A DNA stretch of 64,000 nt from Litoreibacter ponti (GCF_003054285.1 NZ_QBKS01000001.1:1736001-1800000), one strand, 5' to 3'. Counted from the stretch's first letter, positions 17,137-25,886 are shown. Numbers and translations are program-made. The notes: generated by a model from the letters alone, not told the origin.

Positions 17137-17508
17137 ATGAGCGAGGATGCACGCCTGAGCTTCAAAGAGATGTGTGCCAAGTTCGACGTCACCCCCCGGA
17201 CCCTGCGCTACTATGAATATATAGAGCTGCTGTCACCGGAGCGCGACGGACGGGCCCGCTATTACCACCCGCGTGAGGTGGCCCGAATGAAGCTGATCAT
17301 GCGCGGGCGGAAGTTCGGCTTCTCGCTGGAGGATATCCGGCAATGGCTGGAGCTCTACGATCAGGGGCCTGAGAATCGCGTGCAGATGGAGGCCTGGATC
17401 AAACTCGCCGACGCGCAGCTCGATGAGCTGAACTCCCGGCGGGCGCAGATCGAGGAGTCGATCGACGAGCTGCAGGCGCTCCGCGATCAGGTGGCCGAGG
17501 GACTGTAG
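17137..17508 (+). CDS. MerR-family transcriptional regulator (123 aa)
   Basis: A GGGGAGAGAGACG site precedes the ATG. Residues about 8-75 are the MerR winged helix (FDVTPRTLRYYEYIELLSPERDGRARYYHPREVARMK), then a coiled-coil dimer helix to the end. There is no metal-binding cysteine set, so it is not a mercury-type sensor. It closely resembles the second MerR gene 300 bases downstream, and the two look like a tandem duplication. Its place next to acyl-CoA genes suggests a regulator of the LiuR/PsrA sort that senses acyl-CoA or branched-chain acid catabolism, by inference. Confidence 0.9.
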   Translation: MSEDARLSFKEMCAKFDVTPRTLRYYEYIELLSPERDGRARYYHPREVARMKLIMRGRKFGFSLEDIRQWLELYDQGPENRVQMEAWIKLADAQLDELNSRRAQIEESIDELQALRDQVAEGL

Positions 17509-17602
17509 GCAAATCACTGCCCATCACGAGCCCGCAGGCTTGTCCCCAGAATCCGGGACACGTATCAGGGCCCAAAGCCCCTTGTTTCATGGCGTTTGCG
17601 GG

Positions 17603-17630
17603 GAATTCTGCGGGACATGCGTCAGAATTC
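17603..17630. promoter_or_regulatory. inverted repeat between the two MerR genes
   Basis: GAATTCTG and CAGAATTC are perfect inverted arms separated by 12 bases, followed directly by the palindrome AAAGCGCTTT. The element CGGGACA plus a nearby TCAG also occurs 57 bases upstream (17554). It may be an operator or an RNA hairpin after the first MerR gene. No T-run follows at once. Confidence 0.45.
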
Positions 17631-17680
17631 AAAGCGCTTTGGTTTTGCGAAAATTACCCAAATCCCTGCCTTACCTTTCC

Positions 17681-17733
17681 TGACATTACGTCAACCTCAA
17701 AATGACGCCACGTTCCGTTTACGTTAACGTCAA
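17681..17733. promoter_or_regulatory. putative MerR operator region before the second MerR gene
   Basis: TTTACGTTAACGTCAA at 17718-17733 is a near-perfect palindrome around TTAA, and a related half-symmetric TGACATTACGTCAA lies at 17681-17694. Such ACGT-centred palindromes resemble sites of LiuR-type MerR regulators of branched-chain acid catabolism. A candidate -10 TGTATG follows at 17741. Autoregulation and control of the downstream acyl-CoA genes are likely. Confidence 0.55.
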
Positions 17734-17803
17734 CAATGCTTGTATGGTGGCCCTGCGTTCAACATGTCCGAGGCATGAAAGCGATCATGCAAGGATGAAA
17801 AAC

Positions 17804-18205
17804 ATGACTGAGGAAACGATGACCATTCGGGAAATGTGCGATGCCTATGCGGTGACCCCGCGCACGTTGCGTTTCTACGAGGCCAAGGAATTGCTGTTCC
17901 CGATCCGGGAAGGCCAGCGCCGCCTGTTTACCAAAAGCGACCGCGCGCGGTTGAAGCTGATCCTGCGCGGCAAGCGCTTTGGCTTCTCGCTTGAGGAAAT
18001 CCGTCAGCTGCTCGACCTCTACCATATCGGCGACCAGCAGGCGACGCAGCTGGCCAAGACCTACGAGATTGCCAAGCAACGCCTGGCCGACATGGTCAAA
18101 CAGCGCGACGAGTTGAACGACGCCATCAACGACCTGACCGCGCAGCTGCGCTGGGGCGAGAAGATGATCGCCTCCATGCAGATGCCCAAAGCGGCCAACG
18201 GTTAA
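17804..18205 (+). CDS. MerR-family transcriptional regulator (133 aa), paralogue of the upstream gene
   Basis: The ATG at 17804 is chosen because AAGGA lies nine bases upstream. The winged-helix region (YAVTPRTLRFYEAKELLFPIREGQRRLFTKSDRARLKLILRGKRFGFSLEEIRQLLDLYH) matches the neighbouring MerR protein closely, followed by a long dimerisation coil. Only 37 bases separate it from the acyl-CoA dehydrogenase gene, which it probably regulates together with itself through the palindromes at 17681-17733. No ligand-binding domain is present beyond the coil and short tail. Confidence 0.92.
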   Translation: MTEETMTIREMCDAYAVTPRTLRFYEAKELLFPIREGQRRLFTKSDRARLKLILRGKRFGFSLEEIRQLLDLYHIGDQQATQLAKTYEIAKQRLADMVKQRDELNDAINDLTAQLRWGEKMIASMQMPKAANG

Positions 18206-18242
18206 GACCTATAACGACGCCACCTTTTCGGAGAGACGCCAC

Positions 18243-20021
18243 ATGCCCACCTACACCGCCCCCGTCAAAGACATGCAATTCGTCCTGCACGACGTTTTGA
18301 AAGTGACCGAGTCTTCCATCCCCGGCTACGACGAGCTGGAGGCCGACTTCACCTCGGCCATTCTGGAAGAGGCGGGCAAAGTGTCCTCCGAAGTGTTGCA
18401 GCCGCTCAACGTGGTCGGCGACAAGGAGGGCTGCGTGCTCGAAAACGGTGTGGTTCGCACGCCAAAGGGCTTCAAGGAGGCCTTCGAGGTCATGAAAGAA
18501 GGCGGCTGGACCGCGCTGGACTGTGACCCGGAATATGGCGGCCAGGGCCTGCCCTATCTGATGGGCACGGCAGTGGGCGAGATGATGGTCTCCGCCAACA
18601 TGGCGTTCAACATGTACCAAGGCCTGACCCACGGTGCCTACTCGGCCATCCACGCCCACGGCACCGATGCGCAAAAGCAGATGTACCTGCCCAAGATGGT
18701 CTCATGCGAGTGGACCGGCACCATGAACCTGACGGAGCCGCATTGCGGCACCGATCTGGGCCTGATGCGCACCAAAGCCGCGCCGCAGGGCGACGGCACC
18801 TACAAAATCTCCGGCCAGAAGATCTTTATCTCGGCGGGCGAGCACGACATGTCCGACAACATCATCCACTTGGTCTTGGCCAAGATCGAGGGTGGCCCCG
18901 AGGGCATCAAAGGCGTGTCGCTGTTTATCGTGCCGAAGTTCATGGTCAATGAAGACGGCTCGCTTGGCGCGCGCAACGGCGTCTCCGTCGGCTCCATCGA
19001 GGAGAAGATGGGCATCCACGGCAACTCCACCTGCGTGATGAACTATGATGAGGCCACCGGCTACCTGCTGGGCACCGAGCACAAAGGCATGCGCGCCATG
19101 TTCACCATGATGAACGAAGCGCGTCTGGGCGTGGGCCTGCAAGGATACGCACAAGCCGCCGTCGCCTATGAGAACGCGGTGGTCTACGCCAATGACCGCC
19201 TGCAAGGCCGCGATGTGACCGGTGCCAAGAACCCCAACGGTCCGGCCGATCCGCTGATCGTGCACCCGGACATTCGCCGCAACCTGATGGACCAGAAGTC
19301 CTTCGTCGAGGGCGCGCGCGCTTTCACCTTCTGGGGTGCCAGCATGATCGACAAGGCACACCGCGAGGAAGACGCCGATGCGGACGGTCTGATCTCGCTG
19401 TTGACCCCGGTGATCAAGGGCTTCCTGACCGACAAGGGCTTCGAGTACGCCACCGCGGCACAGCAGGTTTATGGCGGCCACGGCTATATCGAGGAATGGG
19501 GCATGTCCCAGTTCGCCCGCGACGCCCGGATCGCGATGATCTATGAGGGCGCCAACGGTGTGCAGGCGCTGGACCTCGTGGGCCGCAAGCTGGCGCTGGA
19601 CGGTGGCAAGCACGTGATGGCCTTCTTTGACCTGGTCAAGACCTTCATCAAGGACAATTCCGGCGATGAAGAGTTCGACAAGGCGTTCCTCGAGCCGCTG
19701 AAGGCAGCGTCCAAGGACCTGCAGGCCGCGGGCATGTACTTCATGCAAAACGGCATGAAGAACCCCAACAACGCGCTGTCGGGCTCCTACGACTTCATGC
19801 ACATGTTCGGCCATGTCTGCCTGGGCCTGATGTGGGCGAAAATGGGCAAGGCCGCGATGGATGCACTGGCCGCGGGCGCGTCGGACACCGAGTTCTACGA
19901 GACCAAGATCGCCACCGGTCGCTACTACATGGCCCGCCAGCTGCCCGCCACCGGCATGCACTTGGCCCGCATCGAGAGCGGTGCGGACACGGTCATGGCG
20001 CTGGACGCCGCGAATTTCTAA
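18243..20021 (+). CDS. acyl-CoA dehydrogenase, large (about 590-residue) type
   Basis: 592 residues with the three acyl-CoA dehydrogenase domains plus the C-terminal extension of the larger class. Visible: WTGTMNLTEPHCGTDLG (flavin/substrate face), QQVYGGHGYIEEWG, and the catalytic glutamate in MIYEGANGVQALDLVGRKL. The flavoprotein makes the 2,3-double bond in acyl-CoA and passes electrons to ETF. Proteins of this length group include DmdC (3-methylmercaptopropionyl-CoA dehydrogenase, from DMSP breakdown) and long-chain fatty-acyl forms; the sequence alone does not settle which. Downstream thiolase and FadB favour beta-oxidation. Confidence 0.93.
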   Translation: MPTYTAPVKDMQFVLHDVLKVTESSIPGYDELEADFTSAILEEAGKVSSEVLQPLNVVGDKEGCVLENGVVRTPKGFKEAFEVMKEGGWTALDCDPEYGGQGLPYLMGTAVGEMMVSANMAFNMYQGLTHGAYSAIHAHGTDAQKQMYLPKMVSCEWTGTMNLTEPHCGTDLGLMRTKAAPQGDGTYKISGQKIFISAGEHDMSDNIIHLVLAKIEGGPEGIKGVSLFIVPKFMVNEDGSLGARNGVSVGSIEEKMGIHGNSTCVMNYDEATGYLLGTEHKGMRAMFTMMNEARLGVGLQGYAQAAVAYENAVVYANDRLQGRDVTGAKNPNGPADPLIVHPDIRRNLMDQKSFVEGARAFTFWGASMIDKAHREEDADADGLISLLTPVIKGFLTDKGFEYATAAQQVYGGHGYIEEWGMSQFARDARIAMIYEGANGVQALDLVGRKLALDGGKHVMAFFDLVKTFIKDNSGDEEFDKAFLEPLKAASKDLQAAGMYFMQNGMKNPNNALSGSYDFMHMFGHVCLGLMWAKMGKAAMDALAAGASDTEFYETKIATGRYYMARQLPATGMHLARIESGADTVMALDAANF

Positions 20022-20076
20022 GGTGACGGTGGGCAAGAATTGCCCACCCTACCCCTAGGAACAGGAGCGATTGCCA

Positions 20077-20289
20077 ATGCCCAAGCGTCTCAACCTCACC
20101 CGCCGCGTGAACCTCGCCATGACCGAGGACGCGTGGCGGCGGCTGAAGAAATTCAGCGCAGAGGCGGGGTTGGATGAGGGCGAGGCTCTGTCTTTCCTGT
20201 TTGAGAATTTCGCCTCGGTGACGGACCACGACAACCTGACCCACCGGCTACGGATCTTCAATTCGGAGCTGGAGTCGCGCAAGCGGTGA
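20077..20289 (+). CDS. small conserved-type protein (70 aa), unknown
   Basis: AGGAG lies ten bases before the ATG at 20077; a TTG six bases earlier is less well placed. The product MPKRLNLTRRVNLAMTEDAW is followed by a helical region with LDEGEALSFLFENF. Length and basic-then-acidic helices recall ribbon-helix-helix proteins, but I cannot confirm this. It sits between the acyl-CoA dehydrogenase and the glutathione transferase on the same strand. Confidence 0.65.
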   Translation: MPKRLNLTRRVNLAMTEDAWRRLKKFSAEAGLDEGEALSFLFENFASVTDHDNLTHRLRIFNSELESRKR

Positions 20290-20315
20290 AGACGACGCTT
20301 GAGGCACCAGTGGGT

Positions 20316-20349
20316 GCCTCCGGCGGGAATATTTCTGCCAAGATAAAGC
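20316..20349. repeat. dispersed intergenic repeat, diverged copy
   Basis: GCCTCCGGCGGGAATATTTC followed by TGCCAAGATAAAG. Compared with 30880-30914 it changes bases on both sides of the loop (GGAA with TTC), so the hairpin GGCGGGAA / TTCTGCC is largely kept. Confidence 0.65.
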
Positions 20350-20373
20350 ACAAGAAAGTCTGGGAGGACGGCT

Positions 20374-21000
20374 GTGACTGCAAAACTCTACTGTTTCGGC
20401 GAGAGCGGCAATGCCTACAAGGCGGCCCTGACGCTAGAGCTGTCGGGCATGGGCTGGGAGCCGGTCTTTGTGGACTTCTTCAAGGGCGAGGCCCGCTCGG
20501 ACGCCTTCAAGGCCATCAACCCGATGGGCGAAGTGCCGGTGCTGGTCGATGGCGATGTGACGCTGACGCAATCGGGCGTGATCCAGCAATATGTGGTCGA
20601 CCAGACCGGCAAGCTGGGCGGCGCGCCCGCGGACAAGTACGAAGTGCTGCGTTGGGTCCTATGGGACAACCACAAGATGTCCAGCCAGGCCGGTGTCACC
20701 CGTTTCCTGATGAACTTCCTGCCCGAGGAAAAGCGCCCGCAAGAGGCGATCAAGTTCCTGCAGGGCCGTCTGGCCGCGGCCTATGCGGTGCTCAACGCCC
20801 ATCTCGACGGGCGTGAGTGGATCGCGGGCGACAGCATGACCGTCGCCGATATCTCGAACGCGGGCTACCTGTTCTACGAAGAACCCTTCGGCTTCAACCG
20901 CGCCGACTGGCCCCATATCGACGCGTGGCTGACCCGCATCTCCAAGACGCCGGGCTGGAAGCATCCCTATGATTTGATGCAACGGGCGCTGCCTGCATGA
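20374..21000 (+). CDS. glutathione S-transferase family protein
   Basis: 208 residues starting with GTG (MTAKLYCFGESGNAYKAALTLE), preceded by GGGAGGA. The N-terminal thioredoxin-like domain keeps the glutathione-binding MGEVPVLVDGDVTLTQSGVIQQY region; the serine before the cis-proline region and the C-terminal helices (WIAGDSMTVADISNAGYLFY) are typical. It may conjugate or isomerise electrophiles from fatty-acid or aromatic breakdown. It stands between beta-oxidation genes, but a link is not proven. Confidence 0.92.
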   Translation: MTAKLYCFGESGNAYKAALTLELSGMGWEPVFVDFFKGEARSDAFKAINPMGEVPVLVDGDVTLTQSGVIQQYVVDQTGKLGGAPADKYEVLRWVLWDNHKMSSQAGVTRFLMNFLPEEKRPQEAIKFLQGRLAAAYAVLNAHLDGREWIAGDSMTVADISNAGYLFYEEPFGFNRADWPHIDAWLTRISKTPGWKHPYDLMQRALPA

Positions 21001-21073
21001 GCCACAAAGCTGACATTTTGCTGGATATACTACCCTTGGCCCGCAAAACTCGCGGGCAAGGGACGGAGGAGAC

Positions 21074-21610
21074 ATGCTCAGCAGAATGGCGCTTGGGGGC
21101 ATTTGGGCCTACCAGCAGTATATCTCGCCCAATAAGGGTTTTCGCTGCGCTTGCTCGGTCGCGCATGGCGGCACCGGCTGTTCGGGCTTTGCAAAACATG
21201 CGATCCGCGATCACGGGCTCTGGGGCGCGCTGCCTGCCATCCGGCAGAGGTTCCGCGACTGCCGTGCGGCCTATGAAGACATCCGCGCCAATTGCAGCTG
21301 CAACACCAGCGCTCCGGACGGGGATGACGAGCGGCCCCTCTCTGAGGACGAGCGAAAGGAGCTTTTGCGCCTTCGAAAGCAAGAGTTGCGCAAGCGTGAC
21401 CGGCGCGGTCGCGACCGATGCTGTGACACCTGCGAGTGCTGTGGCAGCGGCTGCGGGCCCTCGCCCTTTGCGGGCTGCTTTGGCGGTGCGGCGCGCGGTG
21501 GGGCGTCCAAGAATGTCGACCTTAACCCCTGTGACGGGGATGGCTGCGGGCTCGATTGCGGCGCGGCGGATTGTGTGTCCTGCGATTGCGGGGGCTGCTC
21601 CTGCGGCTGA
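21074..21610 (+). CDS. YidD-like protein with a cysteine-rich C-terminal tail (178 aa)
   Basis: Residues 1-70 match the YidD membrane-insertion factor family (YQQYISPNKGFRCACS, then CSGFAKHAIRDHG). A normal YidD is about 70-90 residues. Here a charged helix (residues 85-115) leads into a tail with RCCDTCECCGSGCG and ending SCDCGGCSCG. I count 21 cysteines overall, more than 15 of them in the last 70 residues. GGAGG precedes the ATG. YidD helps insert proteins through YidC. The tail could bind metal, as a metallothionein would, or form an iron-sulfur or disulfide scaffold. This is the most unusual single protein of this region. Confidence 0.85.
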   Translation: MLSRMALGGIWAYQQYISPNKGFRCACSVAHGGTGCSGFAKHAIRDHGLWGALPAIRQRFRDCRAAYEDIRANCSCNTSAPDGDDERPLSEDERKELLRLRKQELRKRDRRGRDRCCDTCECCGSGCGPSPFAGCFGGAARGGASKNVDLNPCDGDGCGLDCGAADCVSCDCGGCSCG

Positions 21611-21628
21611 TCCCACCGGGGCGCGGCC

Positions 21629-21967
21629 ATGATCCTGGGCGCGTTCCTTATTGGCATGGTGCTCTGTGCCCTGACCCTGGCGTTGATCAAGGTTGAAGAC
21701 ACCCGTGACAAGTTCGGCAGTGCCGTGGCGATGTTCGCCGCATGGTGCGCCTTTGGCATGCTCTTGATGGGCGGAACTTGGGGGCTGGGCCTTGTCCTGC
21801 CCGCCATCGCCGCCGCCATCGTGCTGGTTTTACGTAACGAGACATTCGGGCGGAGCATCCAAGCTCTGTCCGCCTACAAACTCCCCCTCGGTGTGGGGGC
21901 GCTGGTCTGCAGCGTTCTCACATGGATCGGGGTCCTGAATCTAATGGAGGATCTCCCCAATGGCTGA
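21629..21967 (+). CDS. integral membrane protein (112 aa), unknown
   Basis: Three to four hydrophobic helices (MILGAFLIGMVLCALTLALI, MFAAWCAFGMLLMGGTWGLGLVL, then LVLPAIAAAIVLVL and GVGALVCSVLTWIGVL). No family recognised. It follows the YidD-like gene by 18 bases and overlaps the thiolase start by eight, so it is part of the same transcript. It may be a partner of the YidD-like protein. Confidence 0.65.
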   Translation: MILGAFLIGMVLCALTLALIKVEDTRDKFGSAVAMFAAWCAFGMLLMGGTWGLGLVLPAIAAAIVLVLRNETFGRSIQALSAYKLPLGVGALVCSVLTWIGVLNLMEDLPNG

Positions 21968-23171
21968 AGCCTATATCTACGACGCCGTGCGCTCGCCGCG
22001 TGGCAAAGGCCGCAAAGACGGCAGCTTGCATGAAGTGACCGCCGCGCGCCTGTCGGCCAACATCCTGAACGCCATCAAAGAGCGCAACAACCTCGAAGGC
22101 CACGCCGTCGAGGACGTGATCTGGGGCAACGCCACCCAGGTGATGGAGCAAGGCGGCTGCCTCGCCCGCACCGCGGTGCTGGCCTCCGATCTGGACGAGC
22201 GCATCCCGGGCCTGTCGATCAACCGTTTCTGCGCCTCGGGCATGGAGGCCGTGAACCTGGCCGCCAACCAGGTCAAAGGCGGCGCGGGCGATGGCTACAT
22301 CGCCGGTGGGGTCGAGATGATGGGTCGCGTAGCCATGGGCTCGGACGGGGCCGCGATTGCCGTGGACCCGAGCATCGCGATGGAAAGCTACTTCGTGCCC
22401 CAAGGCATCTCCGCCGACATCATCGCGACCGAATACGGCTTCAGCCGCGACGACGCCGACAAGCTGGCCATGGAGAGCCAGCGCCGCGCCAAGGCCGCCT
22501 GGGATGACAACCGCTTCGACAAGTCAATCATCACCATTCGCGACCAGAACGGCTTGGAAATTCTCAGCCACGACGAGTACATGCGCCCCCAGACCGATAT
22601 GCAGAGCCTCGGCGGCCTGAACCCCGCCTTCCAGGCGATGGGCGAGGTGATGCCCGGCTTCGACAAGGTCGCGCTGATGAAGTACCCGCATCTGGAGAAG
22701 ATCAACCACATCCATCACGCCGGCAACTCGTCGGGTATCGTGGACGGCTCGGCCGCGGTGCTGATCGGCTCCAAGGAGTTCGGCGAGAAGTTCGACCTGA
22801 AGCCGCGCGCGCGCATCCGCGCCACGGCAAAGATCGGCCTTGACCCGACCATCATGCTGACCGGCCCGGTTCCCGTGACCGAGCACATCATGAAGACGTC
22901 CGGCATGAACATCTCCGACATTGATCTCTTCGAGGTCAACGAGGCGTTCGCGTCCGTCGTGCTGCGCTTCCTGCAGGCGTTCGAGGTCGACCCAGAGCTG
23001 GTCAACGTCAATGGCGGCTCCATCGCGATGGGCCACCCGCTGGGCGCGACCGGCGCGATCATCATCGGCACGCTGCTTGACGAGATGGAGCGCACCGACA
23101 AGGAAACCGGCCTGGCCACGCTTTGTGTCGCCTCCGGCATGGGTGCCGCTACCATCATCGAGCGCGTGTAG
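21960..23171 (+). CDS. fadA: acetyl-CoA acyltransferase (thiolase)
   Basis: 403 residues. The acylated cysteine is in NRFCASGMEAV, and the C-terminal catalytic pair is in MGHPLGATGA and CVASGMGA. GGAGG lies seven bases before the ATG. It cleaves 3-ketoacyl-CoA to acetyl-CoA and a shortened acyl-CoA. With fadB 500 bases downstream in the same orientation it gives the two enzymes of the trifunctional beta-oxidation complex. A biosynthetic acetoacetyl-CoA role is less likely in this context. Confidence 0.94.
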   Translation: MAEAYIYDAVRSPRGKGRKDGSLHEVTAARLSANILNAIKERNNLEGHAVEDVIWGNATQVMEQGGCLARTAVLASDLDERIPGLSINRFCASGMEAVNLAANQVKGGAGDGYIAGGVEMMGRVAMGSDGAAIAVDPSIAMESYFVPQGISADIIATEYGFSRDDADKLAMESQRRAKAAWDDNRFDKSIITIRDQNGLEILSHDEYMRPQTDMQSLGGLNPAFQAMGEVMPGFDKVALMKYPHLEKINHIHHAGNSSGIVDGSAAVLIGSKEFGEKFDLKPRARIRATAKIGLDPTIMLTGPVPVTEHIMKTSGMNISDIDLFEVNEAFASVVLRFLQAFEVDPELVNVNGGSIAMGHPLGATGAIIIGTLLDEMERTDKETGLATLCVASGMGAATIIERV

Positions 23172-23183
23172 GACACGGACCCC

Positions 23184-23678
23184 ATGGACGCGCATCCCCA
23201 TCTGCCCGACCCCAAGGCGATCTACCAGGAGCATCTCGATGCCCTGTCGGCCGCCCTGTTGTCGGGCAATTTCAGCGCCTTCGCGGCGCGGATGGCGTTG
23301 CCGTGCCGCATAATCACCGAGGCCGCGGAACGAGTCTTCTCGACCCGCGACGAACTGGCCTCGGCGTTTTTCAGCATGTCTCGAAACTTGAAATCGCAAA
23401 GCGTCACCGATCACGTTCGGATCGCGACCGCTGCGACATATGTCTCCGAGACCCGCATATGCGGCAGCCATGTGACCCATATCCTGCGCGACGGAAAACG
23501 GCTGACGCAGCCCTACCCCAACCGCATCCGGCTGGAGTTGATTGATGGCAAGTGGCTGGAAACCGTGGCCGCCCACGCGCTTCTTACCGACCCCGCCAAG
23601 ATCACCATGCCCAAGGTGGCGGCGCAGCCGCACCTCCCCGAAATGAACGAATACGATCCCGAAAGGACCCCGCAATGA
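23184..23678 (+). CDS. small protein with an NTF2-like look (164 aa), unknown
   Basis: It starts MDAHPHLPDPKAIYQEHLDALSAALL. A cone-like pattern of helices then strands (FAARMALPCRIITEAAERVFSTRDELASAFFSM, then VSETRICGSHVTHILRDGKRL) suggests an NTF2/SnoaL-type fold, but I cannot name the family. It lies 12 bases after thiolase and overlaps fadB by four bases (ATGA), so it is built into the fad operon and co-translated. Confidence 0.75.
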   Translation: MDAHPHLPDPKAIYQEHLDALSAALLSGNFSAFAARMALPCRIITEAAERVFSTRDELASAFFSMSRNLKSQSVTDHVRIATAATYVSETRICGSHVTHILRDGKRLTQPYPNRIRLELIDGKWLETVAAHALLTDPAKITMPKVAAQPHLPEMNEYDPERTPQ

Positions 23679-25870
23679 CCGATTTTACCATGAGAACAGA
23701 CGCCGACGGCGTCGCCACCATCACCTGGGACACCCAGGGCAAGAGCATGAACGTGATGAACCAGCAGGGCTTCGTCGACCTTGATGCGCTGATTGATCAG
23801 GCGCTGGCTGACGACGCCGTCAAGGGGGTGATCATCACCTCCGGCAAGGAAGGCTCCTTTGCGGGCGGCATGGACCTCAACGTCATCGCCAAGATGAAAG
23901 AGGCCGCTGGCGACAATCCCGCCAAGGGCCTGATGGACGGGCTGATGGCCACCCACGCCATCCTGCGCAAGATCGAGCGCGGCGGCATGGACGACAAAAA
24001 CAAGGGTGGCAAGCCCATCGCCTGCTGCCTGCCCGGCACGGCGCTTGGCATCGGCTTCGAGATCCCGCTGGCCTGCCACCGCATCTTTGCGGCTGACAAC
24101 CCCAAGGCCAAGATCGGCCTGCCCGAGATCATGGTCGGCATCTTCCCCGGCATGGGCGGCACCACCCGCGTGACCCGCATGCTGGGCGCGATGGGCGCCT
24201 CCCCCTTCCTGCTGGAAGGTAAGCTGTCTGACCCGAAGAAAGCCCTCGCCGCGGGCCTGATCCACGAAGTGGTGCCAGCCGACGAGCTGGAAGCGAAAGC
24301 CAAGGAATGGATCTTGTCCGGTCCGTCCATCGTGAAGCCCTGGGACGAGAAGGGCTACAAAATGCCCGGCGGCGCGCCGTATCACCCCGCAGGCTTCATG
24401 ACCTTCGTCGGCGCATCCGCCATGGTTAACGGCAACACCAAGGGCGTGTACCCGGCGGCCAAGGCGCTGCTGTCTTCCGTCTATGAGGGCGCATTGGTGC
24501 CCTTCGACACGGCGTTGAAAATCGAGGCGCGCTGGTTCACCAACGTCCTGCTGAACCCGTCATCCAGCAACATGATCCGCTCGCTCTTCATCAACAAGGA
24601 AGCGCTGGAAAAGGGCGCCGTGCGCCCCGACGGTGTCGACGACCAGTCCGTCAAGAAGGTCGGCGTCATCGGTGCGGGCATGATGGGTGCGGGCATCGCG
24701 CTGGTCTCCGCGCTGGCGGGCATCGAAGTGGTGCTGATCGACAGCAAACAGGAAGCCGCCGACAAGGGCAAAGCCTACACCACCGCCTATATGGACAAGG
24801 GCATCGCCCGCAAAAAGGCCACGGAAGAGAAGAAAGAGGCCGTGCTTGGCCTGATCAACGCCACCACGGACTACGCCGCCCTGGAAGGCTGCGACCTGAT
24901 CGTGGAAGCGGTATTCGAAGACGTCGGCGTCAAGGCCGAGGTCACCAAGAAGGTACAGGCCGTCGTCGGCCCCGATTGCATCTTCGCGACCAACACCTCC
25001 ACTCTGCCGATCACCGAGCTGGCCAAAGCGTCCAACAACGAAGAGCAGTTCATCGGCATCCACTTCTTCTCCCCCGTCGACAAGATGCTGCTGGTGGAGA
25101 TCATCAAGGGCAAGAAGACCGGTGACCGCGCGACCGCCAAGGCGCTCGACTTTGTGCGCCAGATCAAGAAGACCCCGATCGTCGTGAATGACGAGCGGTT
25201 CTTCTACGCCAACCGCTGCATCATCCCCTACATCAACGAGGGCATCCGCATGGTCAAAGAGGGTGTCGAGCCCGCGCTGATCGAAAATGCGGCCAAGCTC
25301 GTAGGCATGCCTCTGGGCCCGCTGCAGCTGACCGACGAGACCTCGATCGATCTGGGCGTGAAGATCGCTAAGGCGACGAAAGCCGCCATGGGCGACGCCT
25401 ACCCGAACGCGGAAGTCGACGAGGTTCTCTTCTGGATGGAAGGCGAAGGTCGTCTGGGCCGCAAGTCCAACGCGGGCTTCTACGACTACGACGAGAAGGG
25501 CAAACGCCAGCTGTTGTGGCAGGGCCTGCGCGAGCAGTACCCAACCGCCGACGACCAGCCCGACCTGACCGAGGTGCAGAACCGTCTGCTGTTCGCCCAA
25601 GTGCTGGAGGCCGTGCGCGCCATTGAGGAAGACGTGCTGATGGATATCCGCGAGGGCGATGTCGGCGCGATCCTTGGCTGGGGTTTCGCGCCCTGGTCCG
25701 GCGGGCCGCTGTCTTGGCTCGACATGGTCGGCACCCCCTGGGCGGCAGAGACCACGAACGCGCTGGCCGCCAAACATGGCGATCGGTTCAAGGCCCCGGA
25801 TCTGCTCGAGGACATGGCGTCCAAGAACCAGAGCTTCTACGGCCGGTTCGACCCCGCAAAGGCTGCATAA
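23675..25870 (+). CDS. fadB: fatty-acid oxidation alpha subunit (enoyl-CoA hydratase / 3-hydroxyacyl-CoA dehydrogenase)
   Basis: The start at 23675 (MTDFTMRTDADG, after AAAGGACC) gives 731 residues. The N-terminal crotonase domain has GSFAGGMDLN, PGTALGIGFEIPLACH and GIFPGMGGTTRVTRMLG with the catalytic glutamates. The dehydrogenase part starts near residue 325 with VGVIGAGMMGAGIALVSALAG, then NTSTLPITELA and GIHFFSPVDKM. It hydrates trans-2-enoyl-CoA and oxidises the L-3-hydroxyacyl-CoA with NAD+. The operon ends at the strong hairpin 25887-25918. Confidence 0.96.
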   Translation: MTDFTMRTDADGVATITWDTQGKSMNVMNQQGFVDLDALIDQALADDAVKGVIITSGKEGSFAGGMDLNVIAKMKEAAGDNPAKGLMDGLMATHAILRKIERGGMDDKNKGGKPIACCLPGTALGIGFEIPLACHRIFAADNPKAKIGLPEIMVGIFPGMGGTTRVTRMLGAMGASPFLLEGKLSDPKKALAAGLIHEVVPADELEAKAKEWILSGPSIVKPWDEKGYKMPGGAPYHPAGFMTFVGASAMVNGNTKGVYPAAKALLSSVYEGALVPFDTALKIEARWFTNVLLNPSSSNMIRSLFINKEALEKGAVRPDGVDDQSVKKVGVIGAGMMGAGIALVSALAGIEVVLIDSKQEAADKGKAYTTAYMDKGIARKKATEEKKEAVLGLINATTDYAALEGCDLIVEAVFEDVGVKAEVTKKVQAVVGPDCIFATNTSTLPITELAKASNNEEQFIGIHFFSPVDKMLLVEIIKGKKTGDRATAKALDFVRQIKKTPIVVNDERFFYANRCIIPYINEGIRMVKEGVEPALIENAAKLVGMPLGPLQLTDETSIDLGVKIAKATKAAMGDAYPNAEVDEVLFWMEGEGRLGRKSNAGFYDYDEKGKRQLLWQGLREQYPTADDQPDLTEVQNRLLFAQVLEAVRAIEEDVLMDIREGDVGAILGWGFAPWSGGPLSWLDMVGTPWAAETTNALAAKHGDRFKAPDLLEDMASKNQSFYGRFDPAKAA

Positions 25871-25886
25871 CTCCACGAACAAGAAT

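Noticed and set aside
17603..17640. Factor-independent terminator after the first MerR gene
   Set aside because: The arms pair well but no T-run follows directly; it is listed as a regulatory inverted repeat instead.
18702..20036. Open frame of 444 residues on the minus strand
   Set aside because: Antisense to the acyl-CoA dehydrogenase, with skewed composition and no known motif.
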